A stretch of DNA of 14,184 nt from an uncultured Bacilli bacterium. Lineage in GTDB: Bacteria; Bacillota_I; Bacilli_A; RF39; UBA660. The DNA lies in NCBI GenBank assembly GCA_944331945.1, contig CALVJC010000073.1:1-14184 (forward strand), read 5' to 3'. Both the position numbers and the translations under genes were made by a program. Of the stretch, positions 1-6,919 are shown piece by piece (the stretch's first letter is position 1; the number at the start of each line of letters is the position of its first letter). A model generated the notes under the pieces. It saw nothing but the letters and a program-made list of their open reading frames with translations, was not told where the DNA came from and made no database searches.

Positions 1-1291
1 TTACACTCATTCTTTCATCCTCGACATATCCTTCGATTTGAAGCATTACATTACATGTACCATTAGAAGTAGTACTTAAACAAGTATAAGGATAATTATT
101 AATTATTTCTTCATGATCTTCTTTCCAATTTCCTTGAAATGAGCTTCCTGTTATTGAAAATGTCTTACTCTCTTCATCAAAAGAATAACTATCACCAAAA
201 TAATAATTGGTTGTGTTGGTAAAATTAGTATAGTTAGTAACACCATTTTCTGTTTCATGTAAGCTAAAATCTTCATGGTACATGTATCCGACATAGGTTG
301 GATCCCAATATTTTTCATTAAAGGCACTCATTCCAATCGATGTATTACTGCCCGTATCTCTCGTACTAGTCCCAGAATAAATCATCCGAATACTTCCATC
401 GCCATTTTGGCGAATGATTCTCCAGATGTATCCTGCAAAAGATACATAGTTGTTTTTGACGGCTCCTCGATAATAATAGCTTGTTCCATAATCATCTTCG
501 GCGGCATATAATCCATCTTCTTCACTATCATTTGGGGCTATCTTTGAAAAATCTGGAGTTCCCTTCGAAGCGATTAAACTCTTCGCTTCCTCTACACTAC
601 TACTCCCATTTTCTATCACTAACATACAATCAGATAAAGTATTAAATCCATTCTCATAACAATATCTATTTTCGGCTTGAGCTATATAGTCATTACTTCT
701 TCCATAAACATTGACTCTTGTTCGATAGACTAATCCTCCTCCATCTCCTTGGGGATTATAGTTTTCATCGACATAGATTCTTAATCGATAATTAGTAATC
801 ACTTCTCCTTGAGTATTGATATTACCTGTTAATAAACTCATCATGTTAGCAGGACGTCCTGTATAGTTATTAGCTGTACTATCTTCAAAATAAGTCTTGG
901 GACTCATCACTTCTTCTTCCGTCCCATCCGATCTGATTCTTGTTAAATAATATTTGATATTACTTCCATCAATAGTATTACCATTCTCTTCTTTTACTGC
1001 TATTTCAAAGTTGATATTGGTATCTCCTCGAATATTACTTTTGATACTAAAGTCAAAATACTCTCCTTGTTTTAATTGCACTTTTCCAGTGGTATCGGTC
1101 GTTGGTAATGCCCCTTCCATAGAAATAATATTATCACTTTCAATATATTCCATAGAGATAACTCCACTACTAATTTCATTGAGTCTCTCTCCTGTTCTGG
1201 CATAAGAAAAGGCAGCATAACTGATTCCAACAATTGTGACTCCTAAAACCAGGATAAATATAATTATAGTTACAATTTGTTTTCTCCTCAT
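1..1291 (-). CDS. Secreted/surface-anchored protein of unknown function, C-terminus outside the window
   Basis: The frame is open from ATG at 1291 to the left edge (430 residues, no stop), so the 3' end is missing. It was read by hand from the minus strand. An SD (GAGGTG) lies 7 nt before the ATG. Residues 1-5 are basic (MRRKQ) and residues 6-27 are hydrophobic, ending SYAAFSYA, which suggests a signal peptide or an N-terminal anchor. The rest is rich in N, T, S, G, Y and D and poor in lysine, as in extracellular beta-rich proteins. A block near residues 285-305 reads FAGYIWRIIRQNGDGSIRMI. From memory, this kind of block recurs in large surface proteins of uncultured gut Bacillota; I cannot name a family. 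Two or more cysteines could form disulfides. It is divergent from the gene at 1652. The N-terminus loosely recalls SipW-dependent TasA/camelysin proteins, but this is not established. Confidence 0.8.
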   Translation of the reverse strand, partial: MRRKQIVTIIIFILVLGVTIVGISYAAFSYARTGERLNEISSGVISMEYIESDNIISMEGALPTTDTTGKVQLKQGEYFDFSIKSNIRGDTNINFEIAVKEENGNTIDGSNIKYYLTRIRSDGTEEEVMSPKTYFEDSTANNYTGRPANMMSLLTGNINTQGEVITNYRLRIYVDENYNPQGDGGGLVYRTRVNVYGRSNDYIAQAENRYCYENGFNTLSDCMLVIENGSSSVEEAKSLIASKGTPDFSKIAPNDSEEDGLYAAEDDYGTSYYYRGAVKNNYVSFAGYIWRIIRQNGDGSIRMIYSGTSTRDTGSNTSIGMSAFNEKYWDPTYVGYMYHEDFSLHETENGVTNYTNFTNTTNYYFGDSYSFDEESKTFSITGSSFQGNWKEDHEEIINNYPYTCLSTTSNGTCNVMLQIEGYVEDERMSV

Positions 1292-1343
1292 CGACTACAC
1301 CTCATTTTTAGTTTTCTCTTATTTACTCTATCCTATTAATTTT

Positions 1344-1372
1344 ATTTTAACACATAGAATCATTCTTTTAAA
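1344..1372 (-). promoter_or_regulatory. Candidate promoter of the surface-protein gene
   Basis: On the minus strand, TAAAAT (1349-1344) is preceded by TG and one base, making an extended -10. A weak -35, TTTAAA (1372-1367), lies 17 nt upstream. Predicted transcription starts near 1337, about 45 nt before the ATG at 1291. It lies just past the terminator at 1370-1405, so the surface gene could be transcribed independently of the small ORF. Confidence 0.45.
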
Positions 1373-1405
1373 TAAAAAAGAACAGGAATCTTTCATCCCA
1401 TTCTT
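1370..1405 (-). terminator. Intrinsic terminator overlapping the stop codon of a small ORF
   Basis: Read on the minus strand, AAGAATGGGA (1405-1396) and TCCTGTTCTT (1387-1378) form a 10-bp stem with two G-U pairs and the 8-nt loop TGAAAGAT. TTTTATTT follows. The stop codon TGA of the 43-codon ORF is the first three bases of the loop. This arrangement fits either a plain terminator of a small gene or an attenuator in front of the surface-protein gene. Confidence 0.5.
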
Positions 1406-1524
1406 CTTTTAGACACGATAAAAAGAATTAGATCTCTATTTAATTGATCTAAATGCCCCCCCCCAATTAACAATTTGTTAACTGAGTTCTTTGAAAAATG
1501 ACAATTTATTTTACCTTGTAACAT
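1393..1524 (-). CDS. Candidate 43-residue small protein or leader peptide with an in-frame G9 tract
   Basis: ATG at 1524 is preceded by AAGGAAG at 8 nt, a plausible SD, and the frame runs 43 codons to TGA at 1395-1393. The peptide begins MLQGKINCHF, has three glycines encoded by GGGGGGGGG near residues 21-23, and ends with a hydrophobic then basic stretch (LILFIVSKRRMG). An extended -10-like sequence lies upstream (1558-1550) and an intrinsic terminator coincides with the stop codon, so the ORF has the parts of a complete transcription unit. I recognise no family. A random ORF of this length is not rare in AT-rich DNA; the SD and the terminator are what raise it above chance. It may be a leader peptide controlling the downstream surface gene rather than a functional protein. 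Confidence 0.35.
   Translation of the reverse strand: MLQGKINCHFSKNSVNKLLIGGGHLDQLNRDLILFIVSKRRMG
1428..1481. repeat. Two inverted repeats flanking the C9 tract
   Basis: TTAGATC (1428-1434) and GATCTAA (1446-1452) form a perfect 7-bp inverted repeat separated by 11 nt. TTAACA (1467-1472) and TGTTAA (1476-1481) form a 6-bp inverted repeat separated by 3 nt. Each lies within a few bases of the C9 run. They could be operator sites or RNA hairpins in the small transcription unit. Neither matches a regulator site I can name. Confidence 0.45.
1456..1464. repeat. C9 homopolymer (G9 on the minus strand)
   Basis: Nine consecutive C lie in an AT-rich intergenic region between divergent genes. Tracts of this kind are known slipped-strand hotspots in other bacteria. 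Read on the minus strand it encodes GGG GGG GGG in the 43-codon ORF. G8 would give a stop two codons later and G10 a stop seven codons later. Confidence 0.9.
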
Positions 1525-1549
1525 ATCACATACTTCCTTTACTATATTA

Positions 1550-1558
1550 ATATTAACA
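1550..1558 (-). promoter_or_regulatory. Weak extended -10 candidate for the 43-codon ORF
   Basis: On the minus strand TGTTAATAT gives TG, one base, then TAATAT (four of six matches to TATAAT). No good -35 lies 16-18 nt upstream. The predicted start near 1543 leaves about 20 nt to the ATG at 1524, with the SD in between. Confidence 0.25.
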
Positions 1559-1596
1559 CATTTATTTCTTTTCTTCCATCAGTAATTTTAAAAAAA

Positions 1597-1626
1597 TTGG
1601 ACTTTTTTGGCAAAAAGTGCTATAAT
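1597..1626 (+). promoter_or_regulatory. Promoter of the 182-aa protein
   Basis: A perfect -10, TATAAT (1621-1626), lies 18 nt after a weak -35, TTGGAC (1597-1602). The predicted start is near 1633. This places the possible TTG start at 1607 upstream of the transcript, so translation must begin at ATG 1652. Confidence 0.7.
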
Positions 1627-1651
1627 AAGCCGCAAAAAAGGAGATGGCTTT

Positions 1652-2200
1652 ATGAATCTAGAATTATTACAGCATGCACAAAGTTATATTGAAAAAATGG
1701 CGAATGGTATTCATCCTATTACAGGAAAATCAATGCCTAGTGAAGACACTATCAATAACATTCGTGTTTCGCGTTGTTTATTTTATGTTAATAATGTTTT
1801 AAAAGATATTATTACGAATGGAACTGTTCCTAAAAGTAAGAAAAAACAAATTCCATTTTCTTTGACTCCTAACGAATTAGAACATTATGAGTGTACCTCT
1901 TCTTTATCTATTTCACGAATGGTTCAAAAGTTAAATGCCTTAAGGCCAACGGAAGAGATGGAAAAATTAAAGATATCACAAATGTGTCAATGGTTGATAG
2001 AAATTGGTTTATTGCAGGAGACAGAAGAAAATGGTCATAAACGGAAACGTCCGACCGAATCAGGCATGCGCATGGGAATTCATGTAGAGCATGTAGTGAA
2101 TGATTATCAGGAATATGATGCTGTTTTTTATGATGAAAAGATTCAACGATATATTATTAATCATTTTGATTTTTTCTTACAGTTTCTTTCCTTGGCTTAA
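1652..2200 (+). CDS. Uncharacterised 182-aa protein with a probable winged-helix C-terminal half
   Basis: ATG at 1652 has GGAGA 7 nt upstream. A longer in-frame reading from TTG 1607 would start inside the promoter and is rejected. The protein begins MNLELLQHAQ and continues with an alpha-helical stretch holding IEKMANGIHPITGK and INNIRVSRCLFYVNNVL. A lysine-rich linker (KSKKKQIPFS) follows. The C-terminal half (about residues 100-160) includes MCQWLIEIGLLQ, then KRKRPTESGMRMGI. From memory, similar small proteins occur across Bacillota. The WL-x-x-x-GLL ... RPTE-x-G-x-x-x-GI pattern recalls the C-terminal domain of phage antirepressors (KilAC type), which is my inference. No membrane segment or signal peptide is visible, so it is cytoplasmic. 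It stands alone, with its own promoter and terminator. Confidence 0.8.
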   Translation: MNLELLQHAQSYIEKMANGIHPITGKSMPSEDTINNIRVSRCLFYVNNVLKDIITNGTVPKSKKKQIPFSLTPNELEHYECTSSLSISRMVQKLNALRPTEEMEKLKISQMCQWLIEIGLLQETEENGHKRKRPTESGMRMGIHVEHVVNDYQEYDAVFYDEKIQRYIINHFDFFLQFLSLA

Positions 2201-2209
2201 AAATACATT

Positions 2210-2884
2210 TTAATACTCTATCCTAGAACAACTATAACCATTTTGTTCTAGGCTTTTTTCAATGGTGTTAATGTTTTGATCTAACTCATACTCAGGAGCA
2301 AAGCCTCCAAGCTCTGCAATGTTAGCGGTTAAATCCTCTAAATTTAATACGGTATAATCAATGGTCTCAACTGTCGTTTGCTCCGTTTCGTCTCCTTGAC
2401 AATCAATACTAATGCCATTTATTGAGACAAGAGATTGTTTTAATATTTCGCAACTTGCTTGAGCGTTAACTATATCACTATTAGTACTATTACTTTTCAT
2501 CTGATTGGTTGTGGTAATGGTACTTTTCTTCAACTTATTTTCTTCATAGGTAAAAGATTGTTCAATATCATAATCAATGCTTTCGCCTTCTCTTGTGAAG
2601 TGACATTGCATGGTACCACTTTTATTTGTTTCCGTTATTTCTTGTTGGTTTTGTTGCTTTTTAATAAAACTTGTAATTTCTGGTAAAAAGTAAATAAAAG
2701 CTAAAAAGACAACAAATAGAAGAATCAGAAAAATCGTTTGATTCTTCTTTCCTTTTTCTTGCTTTTCTGGTTGCTTTGGTTCTTCCTTTTCTTTCTCAGG
2801 AACAGATGGTAACTCTTCTTTTTTTGTTTCTACTACCGCTGGTTTTTCATTTTCCACGGTTTCTTTTTTTTCTTTTTCTTCCAT
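2210..2884 (-). CDS. Single-pass membrane protein with an extracytoplasmic Cys-containing domain (unknown function)
   Basis: This 224-aa protein starts at ATG 2884 with GAGG about 8 nt upstream and ends at TAA. Residues 1-48 are almost entirely K, E, P and Q and are presumably cytoplasmic and disordered. Residues 50-68 (IFLILLFVVFLAFIYFLP) form one membrane helix. Residues 69-224 should be outside and hold four cysteines (94, 145, 162, 219) that could pair. The outer part (SGTMQCHFTREGE, then strand-like segments) resembles DUF1307/YehR-type small extracytoplasmic domains only loosely. There is no lipobox. It follows rpe by 23 nt in the same direction, so it is probably the last gene of the rlmN operon, where thiN-like genes often sit in other Bacillota. 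No function can be assigned. Confidence 0.8.
   Translation of the reverse strand: MEEKEKKETVENEKPAVVETKKEELPSVPEKEKEEPKQPEKQEKGKKNQTIFLILLFVVFLAFIYFLPEITSFIKKQQNQQEITETNKSGTMQCHFTREGESIDYDIEQSFTYEENKLKKSTITTTNQMKSNSTNSDIVNAQASCEILKQSLVSINGISIDCQGDETEQTTVETIDYTVLNLEDLTANIAELGGFAPEYELDQNINTIEKSLEQNGYSCSRIEY
2222..2259 (+). terminator. Intrinsic terminator of the 182-aa gene, embedded in the convergent gene
   Basis: CCTAGAACAA (2222-2231) and TTGTTCTAGG (2243-2252) form a perfect 10-bp stem with an 11-nt loop, followed by CTTTTTT. It acts in the plus direction. It lies wholly inside the last codons of the convergent minus-strand gene, whose stop is at 2210. The opposite direction lacks a T-run directly after the stem. 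Confidence 0.85.
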
Positions 2885-2907
2885 TTTCCAAAACCTCTTT
2901 TCTTCTT

Positions 2908-3540
2908 TTATCTTAATCGATTGATTGCTTCCTGATAGTTATCACTATTCATAATATAACTTCCACTTACGAGCATATCAACATTTTCTTTCACTTGTTT
3001 TGCCGTTTCTTCATTCATTCCACCATCCACACTAATAATAAAAGATAAATTAGGATATTCTTTTTTTAAGGCTTGTAATTCTTTTAATTTACTGGTTGTT
3101 TCTTTTAAGAATTCTTGTCCACTCTTTCCTGGGGTAACTCCCATGACTAGAATGAGATCTAGATATGGTAAGTAAGGAACAATTTCTTGAATGGAGTCTT
3201 CTTTATTTAAAGCTATTCCAGTTTTGATGGCATAGCTTTTAATTTGTTTTAAGCATTTTAGGACATCCTCTTTGATATCTTTATGAATGGTAATATATTC
3301 TGTATTTAAACTAGCATAATCATCAATATATTCTTTGGGGCTTTCTACCATCAAGTGAACATCTAAACGCTTTTCCGTATAATCTCTAATGTGTTTCATT
3401 TCCTTAAAAGGCATCGTTTTCTTTTTGACATATTTTCCATCCATGACATCGACATGAATGAAGTTGACATCTGTTTCATTTAAGGCTTGTAAAAAGGCAG
3501 GGATATTTTCTGCTCCTAGAAAAGATACACTTATTTTCAT
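2908..3540 (-). CDS. rpe: Ribulose-phosphate 3-epimerase
   Basis: This 210-aa TIM-barrel enzyme interconverts ribulose 5-phosphate and xylulose 5-phosphate in the pentose phosphate pathway. The family's metal and catalytic residues are visible: H29 and D31 in HVDVMDG, H62 in DVHLMVESP, and D172 in SVDGG. The phosphate-binding region is altered: residues 133-144 read MGVTPGKSGQEF, where most family members have V-N-P-G-F-G-G-Q. The N-terminal Ser of the usual PSIL motif is kept as VSFL. The length is slightly below the usual 215-225. ATG at 3540 overlaps the rsgA stop by one base (TAATG), with AGGAGG 7-8 nt upstream inside the end of rsgA, so the two are probably translationally coupled. The position after rsgA matches the order known in Bacillus subtilis. 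Confidence 0.95.
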   Translation of the reverse strand: MKISVSFLGAENIPAFLQALNETDVNFIHVDVMDGKYVKKKTMPFKEMKHIRDYTEKRLDVHLMVESPKEYIDDYASLNTEYITIHKDIKEDVLKCLKQIKSYAIKTGIALNKEDSIQEIVPYLPYLDLILVMGVTPGKSGQEFLKETTSKLKELQALKKEYPNLSFIISVDGGMNEETAKQVKENVDMLVSGSYIMNSDNYQEAINRLR

Positions 3541-4370
3541 TATTTTCCCTCCTCTTGAAATCTTAGATAACTCTCATAACGGCTTTTTAAAATGGTTCCA
3601 TCTTCGACTTTGACTTTTATGGTACATTCTTTTTCTTTGGTGTGAGTACAATCTTGATAAGGGCATGGATAACTCTTAAATTCGATAAAAGCCTCTTTGA
3701 TTGCTTCTTTGGTATAGTCTTTGAAACTTAAAGCGGAAAAACCAGGAGTATCTAATACTTTCCCTTCTTGAAACGGATAAAGTTCTACCGTTCTTGTGGT
3801 GTGCTTTCCTCTACCTAAAGCTAGAGAAATTTCGTTGGTTTCTAAGTTCCATTCGGGATTTAAACGATTCAAAAGCGTAGATTTTCCAGCTCCCGTTTGT
3901 CCTGTAAAAACACTTGTTTTTTTATTTAATAATTTTTTGATAAGCTCTAAGTCTTGATTCGAAATCACCGGATAGCCTATCTTTTTATAATATTCCAAAA
4001 TAGGTGTTATTTCCTTTTTTTCTTCTTCGGTTAATAAATCTTCTTTGGTAATACAGATGATGGAAGAGACATGGTGCAGTTCCATCAAGGTAAGAAAGCG
4101 ATCGAGCAAGGCAGGAGAAAAGTCAGGCTGTTTTAAGCTGGTAACTAAAAAGGCTTGATCTATATTACTGACAAAGGGACGATCAAATTCGTTTTGTCTT
4201 GGTAATATTTCTTCAATGACTTTTTTTTCTTTATCAAAAACAACATAATCACCGACTCGTGGTAATATATGTTGTTTTCGAAATTTTCCACGAGGAATGC
4301 AAGGATAGATGTTTCCATCTTGTTCTACATAATGAAGATTACTCGTAATTTTGATGATTTGTCCTTGCAT
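3540..4370 (-). CDS. rsgA: Small ribosomal subunit biogenesis GTPase RsgA
   Basis: This is a circularly permuted GTPase that acts in late 30S maturation. Residues 1-65 form the OB-fold. The G motifs then appear in permuted order: G4 TKED (108-111), G1 GQTGAGKST (157-165), the switch segment GRGKHTTR (186-193) and G3 DTPGF (207-211). The C-terminal zinc site is C236, C241, H243 and C249. At 276 aa it is somewhat shorter than the usual 290-300. G4 begins with T rather than N, a tolerated change. ATG 4370 lies 9 nt after the prkC stop, and AGGAGG directly follows that stop (TAAGGAGG). In B. subtilis the homologue CpgA is a substrate of PrkC, which agrees with this gene order. Confidence 0.96.
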   Translation of the reverse strand: MQGQIIKITSNLHYVEQDGNIYPCIPRGKFRKQHILPRVGDYVVFDKEKKVIEEILPRQNEFDRPFVSNIDQAFLVTSLKQPDFSPALLDRFLTLMELHHVSSIICITKEDLLTEEEKKEITPILEYYKKIGYPVISNQDLELIKKLLNKKTSVFTGQTGAGKSTLLNRLNPEWNLETNEISLALGRGKHTTRTVELYPFQEGKVLDTPGFSALSFKDYTKEAIKEAFIEFKSYPCPYQDCTHTKEKECTIKVKVEDGTILKSRYESYLRFQEEGK

Positions 4371-4379
4371 ATTTCCTCC

Positions 4380-6179
4380 TTATGATTGATTACTTTGTTG
4401 CTCGCTTTGGTTTCCCGATGAAGAACCGCTACTACTGTTTTGATCACCATCATCGTCATTTCCTTCTTCTTCCGATGATGGAGGAGTCGTTGTGGTTTCT
4501 GGTGCTTTGGCAAAGGTTACGGTTAGGGTTCTACCCGAAACAACTTGTTTTCCAGGAGCAATTCCTTGAGAAATTACTTGCCCACTGGTCATATTTTCAG
4601 CCACTTGATCCACACGATTTAAAATTAAGCCATATTGAGCGACAAAAGATTCTACTGCATCAATGTTCCAACCTTCCGCTTGCATGTCAGGGTAATAAAC
4701 AAGATTTGGAATATAAAGGATTACCGTATCGCCCTCTTCTAATTCCGTTCCAACTTCTGGTTCTTGTCTTAATACTTCGTATTCCTCATATTCCCGATCA
4801 TAGGTTTCTTCGGTTACTTTGGTAATTTGAACGGTAACGCCATAAGATTCTTCTAACCTAGTTTTAATGGCATTGGCATCGTCTTGACCTACAAAATCTT
4901 CTAATTGATATTTTTCTTTTCCTGTTGATTCATAGATAGTTATTTCTGTACCACGTTTTACGGTTCTACCAGCTGGGGGATCGGTTCTTATAACATGTCC
5001 ATTTTCAATTTCTTCACTGTTTTGTTTTCTTGTCTCTTCTGCTACGGTAAAGCCTTGGTCTTCTAATTCTTCGATGGCCTCATCGACTGTCATCTCACTA
5101 ACGTCAGGAATTTTAATCTCTGGCTCTTCCGTCACTCTTGGAATGATAAAGAAGATGGTTAGTAAAGCGATGACGATAGCTCCTGCTACGCAAGAGAGAA
5201 TAATGATGGCCTTATTGCTTTTCTTCACTTTTTTATCCACAATTGGAGTAGCAATATTTTCTTCTTCGGCTTCACTAATTGGTTCCATAATCTTGGTAGT
5301 TTCATCGACTTCATGTTCTGGATAAGGATAGACATAAGGTTCTTCATTCATGCGGTCATCGTTTAAGCAGGTAAGAAGATCATTATGCATTTCTTTGACA
5401 TCGTTATAACGATTTTTCGGATTTTTCGCGGTAGCTTTTAAAATGATATTTTCGATGCTTTGTGGGATGTCTTTATTCATTTCATGGACATCTGGTAGTG
5501 GATCTTTCATTTGTTTTAAAGCAATTTCTACGGCACTATCTCCTTTGAAAGGAAGTTCTCCGGTTAGTAATTCATAGAAGATAATTCCCATAGAGTAAAT
5601 ATCACTTTTGATGGTGCAGCCTTTGCCAGCGGCTTGTTCTGGTGGTAAGTAATGAACTGAGCCCATGACAGAATTGGTTTGTGTTAATTGCGTGGAATTT
5701 AAAGCCATGGCAATTCCAAAGTCTGTAATTTTAATTTGACCATCGTCTTTGATCATGATATTTTGCGGCTTTAAATCGCGATGAACAATATAGCTATCAT
5801 GTGCATGAGCCATACCATCGGTCAATTGAAGCATAATATCAATCGCTTCACTAAGAGTTAAGCTGCCACGTTTTTTTAATAATTGTTTTAAGGTTTTTCC
5901 TTCTACGTATTCCATGACAATATAATATAGTCCATTGTCTTCCCCTACATCGTACATTTCTACAATATTTGGATGCGATAGACTGGAAGCGGATAAGGCT
6001 TCTCGTTGGAACCGTCTTACAAATTTTTCATCGGTTGATAAATCGCCACGTAATACTTTGATCGCCACATTACGATCTAAAATGGTATCATAGCCAAGAT
6101 AAACATTCGCCATTCCACCTTCGCCAATGGTTTTGATGATTTCATAACGATCGTTTATTTTTTGCCCCTTTGTTATCAC
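4380..6179 (-). CDS. prkC: PASTA-domain membrane Ser/Thr protein kinase (PrkC/PknB type)
   Basis: The 599-aa protein has a Hanks-type kinase at about residues 12-270: glycine loop GEGGMANV (19-26), Lys41, Glu60, catalytic HRDLKPQN (133-140), DFG (153-155), activation-loop threonines near 163-168, a PPE motif at 179-181 and D193. One membrane helix spans about 324-347. Outside are three PASTA repeats (about 353-419, 420-491, 492-557), known in this family to bind peptidoglycan fragments or lipid II. The tail from 560 is low-complexity T, S, E, D, G and Q. The start is GTG at 6179, overlapping the prpC TAG by one base (TAGTG), with AAGGTGA upstream. It pairs with the PrpC phosphatase encoded before it. 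It is expected to control cell-wall synthesis, growth state and, in some species, germination. Confidence 0.97.
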   Translation of the reverse strand: MITKGQKINDRYEIIKTIGEGGMANVYLGYDTILDRNVAIKVLRGDLSTDEKFVRRFQREALSASSLSHPNIVEMYDVGEDNGLYYIVMEYVEGKTLKQLLKKRGSLTLSEAIDIMLQLTDGMAHAHDSYIVHRDLKPQNIMIKDDGQIKITDFGIAMALNSTQLTQTNSVMGSVHYLPPEQAAGKGCTIKSDIYSMGIIFYELLTGELPFKGDSAVEIALKQMKDPLPDVHEMNKDIPQSIENIILKATAKNPKNRYNDVKEMHNDLLTCLNDDRMNEEPYVYPYPEHEVDETTKIMEPISEAEEENIATPIVDKKVKKSNKAIIILSCVAGAIVIALLTIFFIIPRVTEEPEIKIPDVSEMTVDEAIEELEDQGFTVAEETRKQNSEEIENGHVIRTDPPAGRTVKRGTEITIYESTGKEKYQLEDFVGQDDANAIKTRLEESYGVTVQITKVTEETYDREYEEYEVLRQEPEVGTELEEGDTVILYIPNLVYYPDMQAEGWNIDAVESFVAQYGLILNRVDQVAENMTSGQVISQGIAPGKQVVSGRTLTVTFAKAPETTTTPPSSEEEGNDDDGDQNSSSGSSSGNQSEQQSNQS

Positions 6180-6919
6180 TACTCTTCACCTTCTTTTCGT
6201 TGTAAATACGCAACAGATATATTGTCTGTTCCACCTCGATTATTCGCTTTGCGAATTAGTTTAATCACTTTATCTTCTATGTCTCCTTCTCCTAATAACA
6301 CTCTTTCAATTTGATCTTCTTCTAACATATTCGTAAGTCCATCACTACAAAGTAAGACTTCATCTATTTCCATATCACAGTCGAAGATATCAATATCGAT
6401 AGGATCATTCGCTCCTAAGGCTTTCATTAATACATTTTTCTTAGGATGATCTTTGGCTTCTTCTTTGGTTAGTTCTCCAGCGGATACTAAGAGATTCACT
6501 AGAGTATGGTCATAGGTTACTTTATGAAGATGACCATCTTTCATCACGAAACCAGAAGAGTCTCCAATGTTTCCAAAAAGAATATATTTTGGTGTTAGAA
6601 TGGCCGTTACTAAAGTGGTACCCATTCCTTTGCTTTCTGGATGTTCTCTTTCATAAGTAAAGATACTACTATTGATTTCATTGACGCTATCTCGTAACCA
6701 ATTGACAGCATCGACTTTACTCATATTTTTAAAACTTTCATTAAAATGTTTTCCTAAATAAGATATGGCAATGGAACTTGCTACTTCTCCAGCAGAGTGT
6801 CCTCCCATACCATCGGCAATAGCCATTAATACTTCATTTTCACTATTGTGAACAATTAGTACACTGTCCTCGTTATGATCCCGTACTTTTCCGGCATCGG
6901 TTAAATAAAACGATCTCAT
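6179..6919 (-). CDS. prpC: PP2C-family Ser/Thr phosphatase PrpC
   Basis: This 246-aa cytoplasmic phosphatase removes phosphates placed by PrkC. The PPM/PP2C motifs are present in order: RDHNED (13-18), the metal motif DGMGGH (36-41), GTT (100-102), GNIGDS (117-121), a DG pair at 193-194 and GGTDN ending at 233. The metal-binding aspartates (D36, D193, D232) are retained. The length is typical (240-255). ATG 6919 overlaps the rlmN TGA as ATGA, with AGGAGG upstream (GGAGGAAGT), so it is translationally coupled to rlmN. Its stop overlaps the prkC start, so kinase and phosphatase are probably made in fixed ratio. Confidence 0.96.
   Translation of the reverse strand: MRSFYLTDAGKVRDHNEDSVLIVHNSENEVLMAIADGMGGHSAGEVASSIAISYLGKHFNESFKNMSKVDAVNWLRDSVNEINSSIFTYEREHPESKGMGTTLVTAILTPKYILFGNIGDSSGFVMKDGHLHKVTYDHTLVNLLVSAGELTKEEAKDHPKKNVLMKALGANDPIDIDIFDCDMEIDEVLLCSDGLTNMLEEDQIERVLLGEGDIEDKVIKLIRKANNRGGTDNISVAYLQRKEGEE

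Noticed and set aside
1607..1651. TTG start at 1607 for the 182-aa protein
   Set aside because: It lies between the -35 and -10 boxes of a perfect TATAAT promoter, upstream of the mRNA start.
2210..2884. Lipoprotein assignment for the 224-aa membrane protein
   Set aside because: There is no lipobox cysteine and the hydrophobic segment starts near residue 50, after a long charged cytoplasmic tail.
4382..4825. Plus-strand frame opposite the end of prkC
   Set aside because: It is antisense to the PASTA and low-complexity tail, with no SD and no domain.
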